A stretch of 39,915 bases of DNA from an uncultured Marinoscillum sp. (GTDB taxonomy: Bacteria > Bacteroidota > Bacteroidia > Cytophagales > Cyclobacteriaceae), in contig CACLDR010000014.1 in assembly GCA_902605755.1 (NCBI GenBank), positions 1-39,915 on the forward strand. Direction: 5' to 3'. The translations under genes and the position numbers were made by a program. The notes beneath the pieces are model-generated. The model was not told where the DNA came from. It saw only the letters and a list, made by a program, of their open reading frames with translations, and did not search any database. This document shows, piece after piece, positions 18,062 to 26,849 of the stretch; within the stretch, counting starts at the first letter, position 1, and each line of letters starts with the position of its first letter.

Positions 18062-19276
18062 TTAGGCCTGCAACACCTCTTTAACCCTTTGAGCAGCGTC
18101 TTTAAGTAGAATGGCTGATGTGACTTTCATTCCGGAGGATTCAATAATTTTGACTCCTTCTTCAGCATTGGTTCCTTGGAGCCTTACGATAATAGGAACC
18201 TCAATAGCTCCAATTTTTTTACAAGCTTTCACAACACCATTGGCTACACGATCACATCGGACGATACCTCCGAAAATATTTACAAGGATGGCTTTTACCT
18301 TTAGATCTTTTAAAATAATTCTAAAACCTGCCTCTACTGTTTCAGCGCTGGCACCACCTCCAACATCAAGAAAGTTGGCAGGTTCCCCTCCAGCGAGTTT
18401 AATCATATCCATTGTGGCCATAGCAAGACCAGCGCCGTTGACCATACAGCCAACATTTCCATTTAATTTCACGTAATTAAGACCATGCGTTGCGGCGGCA
18501 ATTTCCAAGGGATCTTCCTCTGATAAGTCCCTGAGTTCTAAAATCTCTTTTTGCCTGAAAAGGGCATTGTCATCAATATTTACTTTGGCATCCACAGCCA
18601 ATATTTTCTCGTCCGAGGTTTTGAGTACAGGATTGATTTCAAAGATCGCTGAATCTGTATTTTTAAAGGCTTCATAAAGGGCTTGAATGAACTTTACCAT
18701 TTTTTTTAAAGAGGTCCCGTTTAGTCCTAACGCAAAGGCTACTTTTTGTGCTTGAAAACGACCTAGGCCCACAGCCGGGTCTATCCACTCTTTAATTATT
18801 TTTTCAGGATTATTTTTAGCTACTGTTTCTATATCCATTCCTCCTTCAGTGGAGGCCATAATTACATTTTGTCCTACCCCGCGATCTAAAAGGATTGATA
18901 GGTAATATTCCTTCGGTTTAGACGCTCCAGGATAATATACGTCCTCTGCAATCAATATTTTGTTGACTTTCTTACCTTCAGGTCCAGTTTGATGAGTTAC
19001 GAGTATACCTCCTAAAATAGCAGCACTTTTGGGACCAACTTGGTCGATGTTTTTTGCTAAAATTACACCATGCGATCCGGTCTCCTTTATTTTTCCTTTC
19101 CCTCTACCTCCAGCATGGATTTGTGCTTTGATTACTAACCAATCAGAGTTCGTTTCTTTTTGAATATCGTGTGCCGCTGAAATCGCTTCATCAACTGTAC
19201 TTGCCACTTTTCCTCGCTGGATGGCCACGCCGTAGCGTGCTAATATTTCTTTTGCCTGGTATTCATGGATATTCAT
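18062..19276 (-). CDS. sucC: Succinyl-CoA synthetase beta subunit
   Basis: The 404-residue ATP-grasp subunit joins with SucD to interconvert succinyl-CoA and succinate with nucleotide phosphorylation in the TCA cycle. The start MNIHEYQAKEILARYGV is the family N-terminus. The nucleotide-binding loop KAQIHAGGRGKGK (residues about 49-61), EINPVLKT, and C-terminal GGGASAETVEAGF and NIFGGIVRCD blocks are all intact. The length is slightly above the usual 388-400. sucD is not adjacent, which is common in Bacteroidota. It diverges from the LolD-like gene across about 124 bp. Confidence 0.95.
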   Translation of the reverse strand: MNIHEYQAKEILARYGVAIQRGKVASTVDEAISAAHDIQKETNSDWLVIKAQIHAGGRGKGKIKETGSHGVILAKNIDQVGPKSAAILGGILVTHQTGPEGKKVNKILIAEDVYYPGASKPKEYYLSILLDRGVGQNVIMASTEGGMDIETVAKNNPEKIIKEWIDPAVGLGRFQAQKVAFALGLNGTSLKKMVKFIQALYEAFKNTDSAIFEINPVLKTSDEKILAVDAKVNIDDNALFRQKEILELRDLSEEDPLEIAAATHGLNYVKLNGNVGCMVNGAGLAMATMDMIKLAGGEPANFLDVGGGASAETVEAGFRIILKDLKVKAILVNIFGGIVRCDRVANGVVKACKKIGAIEVPIIVRLQGTNAEEGVKIIESSGMKVTSAILLKDAAQRVKEVLQA

Positions 19277-19400
19277 GTATTAATTTTTTGTAATTCTAAA
19301 CAAAGTAAAGCACCATTCATTGCTTGATTATTTTGCGAATCTAATTCATAGTTTGGGTTTAATCAAATTATATAAATAATTGACAACTATATTTGCAATT

Positions 19401-20051
19401 ATGCTAAATGCTAAAGAGGTTTATAAAAGTTTTGGGACACTCAAAGTATTGAAAGGTATAGACTTGGAAATAGTCGAAAAAGAGGTGATATCCATTGTAG
19501 GTGCCTCAGGTGCAGGAAAAAGTACGCTACTTCATATTTTAGCAAGCCTGGATAAGCCAGATAAAGGATCCGTAAAACTTAAGGGGCAAAATCTATTTTC
19601 TTTATCATCGAAAAAGTTGGCCAAATTTAGGAATGACAATATTGGTCTTATTTTTCAATTTCACAATCTTTTACCAGAGTTCACGGCCTTAGAAAATGTA
19701 TGCATACCTGGCTATATTGGTAACCGTGGTGAGGCTGATGTCTTAAAATCAGGAATGGAGCTTTTAGACCGCTTGGGGATTAAAGAAAGGTCGTCCCACA
19801 AACCGTCGGAATTGTCTGGGGGAGAGCAACATCGTGTGGCTGTGGCACGTGCGCTTATCAATCAACCGGAGATAATTTTTGCGGATGAACCTTCAGGTAA
19901 CTTAGATTCTTCTAATGCGCACGCTCTGCATAAATTATTCTTTGAACTCAGGGATGACTTGGGTCATGCTTTTGTAATAATCACTCATAATGAAGAACTT
20001 GCCGACATGGCTGATCGTAAACTTGTAATGCGAGATGGGCGAATGGCTTAA
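19401..20051 (+). CDS. LolD-like ABC transporter ATP-binding protein
   Basis: The protein has 216 residues from the ATG at 19401. A TTG at 19380 would add seven poorly fitting residues. Walker A is GASGAGKST (residues 34-42), Q-loop IFQFHNLLPEFTALENV, signature LSGGEQHRVAVARAL, Walker B IIFADEPSGNLD, and switch histidine in ITHNEEL. The sequence class is that of LolD/FtsE/MacB ATPases, with the LPEFTALENV stretch favouring LolD, which powers extraction of lipoproteins from the inner membrane. No LolC/E-type permease is adjacent. It is the last backbone gene before the ribose locus. Confidence 0.88.
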   Translation: MLNAKEVYKSFGTLKVLKGIDLEIVEKEVISIVGASGAGKSTLLHILASLDKPDKGSVKLKGQNLFSLSSKKLAKFRNDNIGLIFQFHNLLPEFTALENVCIPGYIGNRGEADVLKSGMELLDRLGIKERSSHKPSELSGGEQHRVAVARALINQPEIIFADEPSGNLDSSNAHALHKLFFELRDDLGHAFVIITHNEELADMADRKLVMRDGRMA

Positions 20052-20402
20052 AGTTCAAAATTTCAAAACCTGTATGATAATAAAAAATAAGTTGACCATT
20101 GGTTTGAACATTATACCTACTCAAAAATAGGGCTACTATAATGGGTTGCGGATCGACTTGATCTAATAAGAGGCTTTGATGCAAGCATAAAGATGTGTGT
20201 TTAATGAAAGCAGTACAAAAGCAAGCATACTTTTTTTCATTTCGTGAACATAGGATGAGGAAAATCCTATTTAGCTTGTTATGCTGTTAAAATGGACTCA
20301 ATTAAATCGATTGTTTTAGTCATGATGTCAAGAAAAACTATGAGTTTAAAAATAAAATACTAACAGGAATTAGTTGTGGTATCGAACCAACAAAAAAATT
20401 AT
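20052..20402. other. Non-coding junction between backbone and ribose locus
   Basis: The interval holds a 7-bp perfect inverted repeat ATAGGAT-N7-ATCCTAT (20250-20270), a short direct repeat GCAAGCATA (about 20180 and 20221), and a short signal-peptide-like minus-strand frame (20163-20240). No attachment site, tRNA or transposon end is evident. This is the downstream edge of the utilisation locus. Confidence 0.35.
20163..20240 (-). pseudogene. Signal-peptide-like fragment of a lost exported protein
   Basis: From an ATG at 20240 the minus strand encodes only 25 residues beginning MKKSMLAFVLLSLNTHLYAC, a textbook basic-plus-hydrophobic export signal, then a stop. Downstream frames are open only in pieces. 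It could be the surviving front of a decayed secreted protein or a chance small frame. Confidence 0.25.
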
Positions 20403-21116
20403 TTATAAGTATTCCATTATAAGTTCTGACCATAGTAAGTAACCTTGAATATTTAGATGGGTACCATCATACGTTAGAGATGATTTAATCAATCCATTAT
20501 CAGCAGCAAAATGTGGGTTGAGATCAATCAAGGTGTAAGTTCCATTTGATTGATATAGTTTAATTGAAGCATTTACAGCATTTATACTTTGATTTATAAA
20601 ATCCCTGGCCGTTGGTAAGAGTGTTTGAAGATAAATCTTTGTTTTGGGTAATTTCTCGTGGAGTTGAGACGTAATTTTAAGTAAATTGTTTATTACATAT
20701 TCGGGGGAAGGGATCTCTTTACGATAGTAAAGATTGAAGAGGTCATTTACGCCAATCATTATAAATATTGACTTGGGTTTATACTTAATCAATTCACCAA
20801 GTCGTACAAGAACTCCATCGGTGACATCTCCGGAAATACCTCTATTCTTTACATTTGCAATATTCAATTTACCTCCCCAATCTTTACCTCCTTCAGTAAT
20901 GCTATTACCTATGAAAACAACATCTCCAGGATTTATAGGATTTTTTTTAAATTTTTTTATCCTTTTCTTATAATGATTTTTCGTCCATCGATCATGATAA
21001 TCGATAATAGTATTTTTGGAAGGATAAATAACTTCTAAATTAGTTTGGCTTAGTGCATATCTAGAATTAGTGAATACAGTTAGAAACAGCAAGCGAATAA
21101 TAATTTTTCTATACAT
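20403..21116 (-). CDS. Secreted SGNH/GDSL-family esterase
   Basis: The 237-residue exported protein has a signal peptide (MYRKIIIRLLFLTVFTNSRYALSQ). All four SGNH blocks are present: block I VFIGNSITEGG with S72, block II NRGISGD with G96, block III IMIGVNDLF with N124, and block V YDGTHLN with D217 and H220. Such enzymes remove acetyl or other acyl groups from sugars or lipids. It is the last gene of the ribose locus, 153 bp downstream of ribokinase, and may strip acyl decorations from the imported substrate. That role is inference from position. It could be transcribed separately because of the larger gap. Confidence 0.87.
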   Translation of the reverse strand: MYRKIIIRLLFLTVFTNSRYALSQTNLEVIYPSKNTIIDYHDRWTKNHYKKRIKKFKKNPINPGDVVFIGNSITEGGKDWGGKLNIANVKNRGISGDVTDGVLVRLGELIKYKPKSIFIMIGVNDLFNLYYRKEIPSPEYVINNLLKITSQLHEKLPKTKIYLQTLLPTARDFINQSINAVNASIKLYQSNGTYTLIDLNPHFAADNGLIKSSLTYDGTHLNIQGYLLWSELIMEYL

Positions 21117-21269
21117 GGAATTTCGAAGGTAAGTTGATTTGATGACTATTTACGGGACATTTTTCTGTAATAGAACTCTTCAAGTTAACTAATTTGATCA
21201 CCTTTAATAAAACTTAAAATTCAAAATTGAATAAAAACATAATTCTAAAGCGTAATCTCCAAAAATAAA

Positions 21270-22187
21270 TTACAGATCAAAATGAATCAGCTCATTTATG
21301 ATAGGAATTGAAGGCTGAGCTCCTCGTTTTGTTACTGAAATAGCAGCCGCTTTATTAGCTATTTTTATTGCCTCTTCTAACTTTTTATTGTCAGATAAGG
21401 AAGATGCTAAATATCCATTGAATACATCTCCTGCGGCAGTTGTATCTATTGCCTTCACGTTCTTGGCTGGAATTAATTGAGAACTTTTATTTTTTGAATT
21501 TAAATAAACGCCCTTTTCACCAAGTGTGATTAAAATTGCATTCCTAACTTTTTTTAATAATTCCTTTCCAGCTGCCTCGAGTTTTTCTTCATTGTCTGGA
21601 TAAATTCCTACTAGGTTCTCTGTTTCAGATTCATTGGGTGTAATAATATCAACCATACTTAGTAATTCATCGGAAAGTATTTGCGCTGGTGCTGGATTTA
21701 AAATAGTTTTAACGTTATTTTTTTTTGCCAATCTCAAGACATACTCCACTGTTGATATTGGAATTTCTAACTGAATTAGAATAATATCTGCTAGAATTAT
21801 TTTTTCTTCAACTAGCATAATATCTTTAACAGATAAGTAATTATTTGATCCCGGGGCTACAACTATTGAATTTTCACCTGATATTTCATCAACTATAATT
21901 ACTGCTACGCCAGAGGGATGTACTTTATCAATAAAAATATGATTTAAATTAATATTCTCTTTTTTATATTCTTTAATAGCTCTATTTCCAAAATAATCGT
22001 TACCAACTTTACAAATAAAGGTAACGTCACTTCCTGCTCTTGATGCGGCAACTGCCTGATTAGCACCTTTGCCGCCTGAAATCATGTTAAAATCCCCCCC
22101 AAGTACAGTTTCGCCGGGCGATGGTATTTTTTTTGAATCAACAACGAGATCTGTATTGCTACTTCCTACTACAACTATCTTTCCCAT
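21270..22187 (-). CDS. rbsK: Ribokinase
   Basis: The 305-residue PfkB-family kinase phosphorylates D-ribose to ribose-5-phosphate in the cytoplasm. It opens with VVGSSNTDLVV, the ribokinase substrate-binding start, followed by the sugar-binding GGKGANQAVAASRAG motif (residues 38-52). The anion-hole and catalytic-base motif is DTTAAGDVFNGYL with D254, one residue different from the usual DTTAAGDTF. NPAP and TPNESE blocks agree with ribokinase rather than fructokinase or adenosine kinase. It starts 2 bp after the upstream permease stop, so the two are translationally linked. This is the strongest single sign that the locus ends in ribose catabolism. Confidence 0.93.
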   Translation of the reverse strand: MGKIVVVGSSNTDLVVDSKKIPSPGETVLGGDFNMISGGKGANQAVAASRAGSDVTFICKVGNDYFGNRAIKEYKKENINLNHIFIDKVHPSGVAVIIVDEISGENSIVVAPGSNNYLSVKDIMLVEEKIILADIILIQLEIPISTVEYVLRLAKKNNVKTILNPAPAQILSDELLSMVDIITPNESETENLVGIYPDNEEKLEAAGKELLKKVRNAILITLGEKGVYLNSKNKSSQLIPAKNVKAIDTTAAGDVFNGYLASSLSDNKKLEEAIKIANKAAAISVTKRGAQPSIPIINELIHFDL

Positions 22188-22189
22188 AT

Positions 22190-23188
22190 TTATACGTTTT
22201 TAGCCATTATTATAAGACCAAGTCCCAGGATAAATAAAATAAACATCAGCCATATTAAACTATTAGTCCCCTTAGGAGCGTGTTTAAATTCTTTCCAAAT
22301 AAATACACCCCAAATCGCAGCTACCATTGTTGCCCCTTGACCCAGACCATATGAAATTGCAAAACCAGCTTTGCCAGCAGCAATCATGTTCAACAACATA
22401 CCAAGAGCCCATATCATTCCACCAAATATTCCGATAGAATGTAACTTAGGATTGCCTCTTGTAAAATAATCACTGTATGATACTTTGTCTCCAGTCACGG
22501 GTTGGTACATGAAAAATGTGTTAAATAAAAAATTTGATAGGAAAATTCCTAATGAGAATATAAAAACCGCTGAGTAAGGGGTCAGCAAACCTTTATCGGG
22601 ATTTATAAAATCAGTTGAAATAGAGGATGCAACAAAACGGTAAAAAAAACCCATCAAAATTCCTGCAGCTAAAGACAATAATATGCCTTTTCTGGTTGAT
22701 TTTCCGCTTGAAATTTTTTTATAAATTAAGGCATCAACAACAATCGCAGATGTGACAAAACCAACTCCTACAAAAAGTAAAATTGGGTCTCCAATTGGTA
22801 CAGCAATAAAATTAAGAATAACGCCAAGGACAAGGGCGATTCCTATTCCAATCGGAAAAGCAGTTGCCATTCCAGCTATGTCGATAGCAGCTACTAAAAG
22901 TAAATTAGCGATGTTAAAAATAATACCGCCAAGTAGAGCCAGCAAAATGGCGTTTAAGCTAGCCTGGACAAGATTAGGAAAAAAAGCTTGTCCATTTTCT
23001 CCAAAACTACCTAATGAGAGTCCTAGCGTAAGGGAAAGGATGATAATGCCAAAGGTGTAGTCCCAATAAAAAAGTGGAAACTCCCACCTTTTGGATGCCA
23101 TTTTCTGGGTATTTGCCCAAGATCCCCAACATAGCATTGTAATTATGCATAATAAGACAGCTAAAGGGTACGATTTTACAATAAACAT
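22190..23188 (-). CDS. UPS/GRP-type (ureide permease-like) ribose or nucleobase transporter
   Basis: The 332-residue inner-membrane protein has about ten hydrophobic helices. The N-terminus MFIVKSYPLAVLLCIITMLCWGSW and helix 3-4 region GGIIFNIANLLLVAAIDIAGM recall the plant ureide permease (UPS) and bacterial glucose/ribose porter (GRP, RbsU) families of the drug/metabolite superfamily. Members carry ribose or glucose in bacteria, and allantoin, uracil and related bases in plants. Beside ribokinase (2-bp gap) ribose is the likeliest cargo. A nucleobase released by the nucleoside hydrolase is the alternative. Part of one operon with the genes upstream (80-bp gap to the ARH fusion). Confidence 0.82.
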   Translation of the reverse strand: MFIVKSYPLAVLLCIITMLCWGSWANTQKMASKRWEFPLFYWDYTFGIIILSLTLGLSLGSFGENGQAFFPNLVQASLNAILLALLGGIIFNIANLLLVAAIDIAGMATAFPIGIGIALVLGVILNFIAVPIGDPILLFVGVGFVTSAIVVDALIYKKISSGKSTRKGILLSLAAGILMGFFYRFVASSISTDFINPDKGLLTPYSAVFIFSLGIFLSNFLFNTFFMYQPVTGDKVSYSDYFTRGNPKLHSIGIFGGMIWALGMLLNMIAAGKAGFAISYGLGQGATMVAAIWGVFIWKEFKHAPKGTNSLIWLMFILFILGLGLIIMAKNV

Positions 23189-23268
23189 AAATCTTGCATT
23201 TAAAAAATTAGTTCAAAAATTAGTTTAATTAGAATTCAAAGTATTTACTTAAATTATTTAAATATCTA

Positions 23269-26200
23269 TCAGCCAATTATTAGTCGTTTAAAGATCTTAC
23301 CACAACGTACTATGTAGATGCCTGGAGGATAATGTGACAAATCGAAAGTTAAATTATTACTTGTTAACTTAAAATTTTCAATTTTCTTTCCGGCAATGTT
23401 TGTAACATCTATCTCTAAATCATTTTTAACTATATTTTTCCCAAAAAATAACTCAAATAGGCCATTTGAAGGATTTGGGATGATTTTAAAATCGGCCTTT
23501 TCATCTAATTCCATAAACCCGGTTTTCAGATCATTTAATTTTATACTCCATGAAATTTCAACCGCATCGTTTGCAAAGCCATCTACATTACTCAAAGCAA
23601 AATATATAAAATCATCTTTCGACATATTTTTCAACTCAAATATTTTTGCATCATAATTCCAAGACCGACTTCTTCCATTAATAGAAGCGACCATCCCTTT
23701 ATGGTCTGTAAATAGTTTTAGCTCTGAGTCTGAATTATCGTTATGAACACGCCTTATGCCAAAATTTGAGATGGTGTAGTTTCCAGAATAGGGAACTTCA
23801 AATGCACAAATCAACAGTTTCTCGGAGTCAGTTGGATGCATTTGTAAATCTAAAACTCCAGGAAACCGGCCTATATTTTCTGCTATATCAACTCCTTGTG
23901 GCACAATGCTTTTGCCCACATAAGGGTAATCTTCCCCCCAGAAATTTTTTAATCGATTAAATTTATCTGGATGTTCCCCAGGATTATAATTTTCTAGTGC
24001 ATCCCCCTTAATTATTCCATCGTCATTTGAGGAAATATAAAACTGCAATGGTACTTCCGTTGTTCCATCACTTACGTATGCTTGAGGATTGCCTGATTGA
24101 ATTTGAACATCATAGGAGTGCCATGTATGGAATAGGAGATCTGGTAATTTTTGAACTGTAATAATTTTAGATATTTCTGATACTATGCCTGAGCTTGAAG
24201 TGACTTTTAATGTTATTTTATATGTTCCCGCGTCAGAATAAAAATGAGAAACATCACTACCAAAGTTTTTTTCTCCATCTCCAAAATCCCACTCATATGT
24301 AATGATATTCTGGTTTTTCTCAGCCAAACTACCGCTGGCATCTAACTCTACACTTAAATTGTTTATTTTTATATCATAAAGCGGGACTATGGCATAAAAT
24401 AAAGATTCAAAAGCTCCTATGTCAGTACCATTTCCAAAGGGGATCTTATTATCATTGAGATCTTTTTCATAGAGAGTATTTTCACCTCTATCAACTGCTG
24501 GACTTCTCTCAAGTAAATTCAAATTTCGGTCATTAAAATTGATAAACATTGGGTCTGCAATTATCTCATTTTCGCCGAGGGGATAACCTTTTGGATTATT
24601 GGAACTGCTATCTATTGAGAAATAGATGTTACTACTAGTAGAATTTCCTGGATTTTCCCATTCGAAAGCTTTAACATCATTCGCTAAAACGAAAATGTTA
24701 TTACGAATCGATCCTTTGGGAATAGCATGATGAAGACTTATACCCCAATTGAAATCTGTGTTTGCGGGAAGATTACGAAGGATTGTATTATTTTCAATAA
24801 TCGGATCATCTCCTATTGGCCCATCCAAAAACCATTGGTAATCATCACTGTAATTGTAATAGATTTTAAGATTACCCCAAGTACAATTATCACATTCTGA
24901 GTTATCGTAAGTCTCAAGAAATCCTTGATTGCCACGGCTGATATTGTGATGTATTTTCCAGTTTGTATGAATACCCTCATCATCAATCTCAATTGCTCCC
25001 CCATCAAAACCATAATTATTTGGAGCTAAAAATCCTTCAATTTTGTTATAACCAATTTCACCATCAAAGCCTGATACCACTATAGCCATTGGACCCCACC
25101 ATTCATTAATACCTCCTCCTGGGCTATGAAAATAATTATTTTTTATTTGGATGTTATTAGCATAAAGTCGGACCCCTACACGACATTGACTAAATTCACA
25201 ATTCTGTATTGTAATATGATGATTTTCTCGGTTAAAAGAAGATATTCCTGCGACCGATCTAGGACCACTTAGGCCACAATTAAAAATATGTAAATCATTG
25301 ATTGTAATATGATTTGCCATTATTTGAAAGGCGTTTCCGTTATTAATGTTTGGATTAGAGTTACTAATTGAGGGCTTATTACCAACACCATAAGAGCTAA
25401 ATACAATCGGAGAATTGAAAGAACCTGAAGACATAATTTTTATAGTTCCATTCCAATGAGATCCACGTTGGAAAAGTATTGAATCACCTGGATTAAACAC
25501 ATGCTCATCAATTTCATTTAATGAACTCCAAGGCCTATTTATAGTACCATCGCCATCATTCGCACCATTGATTGATGATAAATAATAATTATTATTATTT
25601 AATGGTTTATCAATTATCCAAAATTCATCAGTAGCCTTGCCTCTAATTTCTTCAATAATGACTTTATTAACTAATAAGATAAAACGATTCGCCATACCCG
25701 AGAAGGTGTCTAACGTATCACCAAAATTCAATCGGGTTCGATTAATATTATAGAACTCAGAAAAGTCATATTTATTGAAATGATCTTGAATAGAATCAAA
25801 ACCGTACATAAAACCTAATAGGCCACCCCAAGTCGCGGTTGGGTTATCCGAGTCTTGTCCTGATAATGTTCCAATTTGAATTGTCCTTTTCATATCACCT
25901 TCACCAAAAAGAAGACTGATTATACTAAAACCAAAATTGCTTCCACAATCATAAAATTCTGTATAGTTGTAACCATCTGCACCCCCTTTAATATAATGGT
26001 CATGAAATGTATCTCGAACTATCTCCCAATCATTTTTATCTTCAGAGTTTATATACTCGTTTCGAACCCAATCATACATTTTAGCGATGTAAGATGTCTC
26101 AGGGATAAAACTTCTTGCGGAGTCGGCCAATTGCAATATTTGATTTTTTCTAGGTAAATCTTCATCTATTCCAATTGAAAGTGAGTGCATAATTATATAA

Positions 26201-26820
26201 AATTGTGCAGCGTACATGGAGTGAGAATAAGCGGTAGTTCTGATTGGAAGATATGATAGATCTAAGGCAATATTTGGCCTCAAGGGGGCTAGTAATCCAA
26301 ATATTTCTGTAGTCAGCTGAGCATCTATCATTTCCCAGTTTTCATTTAAATAGGGTAAAGATGTAGCTGGAGGAATTATCTTTTCTTCTCGCATTAGATT
26401 AAAAGCAGATTCATTTGATACCCAAAGAAAGTTTTCTTCCTCAGCCGAAATATGCTCTATCCACTGCTGTCTTATTTGATCACCTGTTAGCCGATAGGTA
26501 TTGTAAGTTTCCATGGCGTGCTGATAAATGTATTCTATATCTGTATCATCATCTGCACCCCATATTTCTTTATTTAAAACAAAATCAATGTAAGTGCCAT
26601 AATCTTCATTACCTTGATTTGTATTCCAATCATTATCAGTATAATATGGTTTTCCATTTCTCTGGCCTTCGGTTTTTAGACCTGTCCAATTTGCTATACA
26701 ACTGCCAAGCCAAAATCCTTTTATTTTGTCCACGTACTCCTCTTTATTGATAGTTTGTCCACTCAAATAAGAAATATTGACAAAATAAATTAGAGCTAGT
26801 ATTCCTGTAATTTTTTTCAT
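23269..26820 (-). CDS. T9SS-secreted ADP-ribosylglycohydrolase / beta-helix / PKD fusion
   Basis: The 1183-residue protein has the following layout. A signal peptide ends near residue 22. An ADP-ribosylglycohydrolase (ARH/DraG) domain spans about 25-395, with acidic metal motifs GADDDTD (88-94) and SGQDSDNPTATWGGL (320-334; D323, D325). A right-handed parallel beta-helix region spans about 410-800, starting YYLSSINGANDGDGT and rich in NNIF/NNYF turns. A PKD domain (about 815-890) contains YEWDFGDG. A beta-sandwich-like module spans about 895-1095. A type IX secretion sorting domain (1105-1183) opens with IIPNPSNG and closes with GIYIVRCGKIFKRLIIG. It is therefore predicted to be on the surface or released. 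ARH enzymes cut ribosyl O- or N-glycosidic bonds, and beta-helix modules often bind or cleave polysaccharide. It is paralogous to the ARH lipoprotein in the same operon (shared GEGD and DSDxNP segments). I know of no named family with this architecture. Confidence 0.88.
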   Translation of the reverse strand: MKKITGILALIYFVNISYLSGQTINKEEYVDKIKGFWLGSCIANWTGLKTEGQRNGKPYYTDNDWNTNQGNEDYGTYIDFVLNKEIWGADDDTDIEYIYQHAMETYNTYRLTGDQIRQQWIEHISAEEENFLWVSNESAFNLMREEKIIPPATSLPYLNENWEMIDAQLTTEIFGLLAPLRPNIALDLSYLPIRTTAYSHSMYAAQFYIIMHSLSIGIDEDLPRKNQILQLADSARSFIPETSYIAKMYDWVRNEYINSEDKNDWEIVRDTFHDHYIKGGADGYNYTEFYDCGSNFGFSIISLLFGEGDMKRTIQIGTLSGQDSDNPTATWGGLLGFMYGFDSIQDHFNKYDFSEFYNINRTRLNFGDTLDTFSGMANRFILLVNKVIIEEIRGKATDEFWIIDKPLNNNNYYLSSINGANDGDGTINRPWSSLNEIDEHVFNPGDSILFQRGSHWNGTIKIMSSGSFNSPIVFSSYGVGNKPSISNSNPNINNGNAFQIMANHITINDLHIFNCGLSGPRSVAGISSFNRENHHITIQNCEFSQCRVGVRLYANNIQIKNNYFHSPGGGINEWWGPMAIVVSGFDGEIGYNKIEGFLAPNNYGFDGGAIEIDDEGIHTNWKIHHNISRGNQGFLETYDNSECDNCTWGNLKIYYNYSDDYQWFLDGPIGDDPIIENNTILRNLPANTDFNWGISLHHAIPKGSIRNNIFVLANDVKAFEWENPGNSTSSNIYFSIDSSSNNPKGYPLGENEIIADPMFINFNDRNLNLLERSPAVDRGENTLYEKDLNDNKIPFGNGTDIGAFESLFYAIVPLYDIKINNLSVELDASGSLAEKNQNIITYEWDFGDGEKNFGSDVSHFYSDAGTYKITLKVTSSSGIVSEISKIITVQKLPDLLFHTWHSYDVQIQSGNPQAYVSDGTTEVPLQFYISSNDDGIIKGDALENYNPGEHPDKFNRLKNFWGEDYPYVGKSIVPQGVDIAENIGRFPGVLDLQMHPTDSEKLLICAFEVPYSGNYTISNFGIRRVHNDNSDSELKLFTDHKGMVASINGRSRSWNYDAKIFELKNMSKDDFIYFALSNVDGFANDAVEISWSIKLNDLKTGFMELDEKADFKIIPNPSNGLFELFFGKNIVKNDLEIDVTNIAGKKIENFKLTSNNLTFDLSHYPPGIYIVRCGKIFKRLIIG

Positions 26821-26849
26821 GATAGAATTTTAGTATTCTTCTAAATCTA

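Noticed and set aside
18111-18476. A 121-codon plus-strand open frame inside sucC
   Set aside because: It is antisense to a highly conserved gene, has no protein-like motif and arises from the codon bias of sucC.
19380-19400. Upstream TTG start and an apparent TATATTTG promoter box for the LolD-like gene
   Set aside because: The extra residues do not match the family N-terminus. The box is too close to the ATG and lacks a -33 element at the right distance.
20052-20402. Possible mobile-element boundary at the edge of the ribose locus
   Set aside because: I found no matching direct or inverted repeats at the other edge (36807-37111), no integrase or transposase, and no tRNA.
22752-23060. A 102-codon plus-strand frame rich in Pro, Ile and Lys
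   Set aside because: It is antisense to the permease gene and is a composition artefact of membrane-helix codons.
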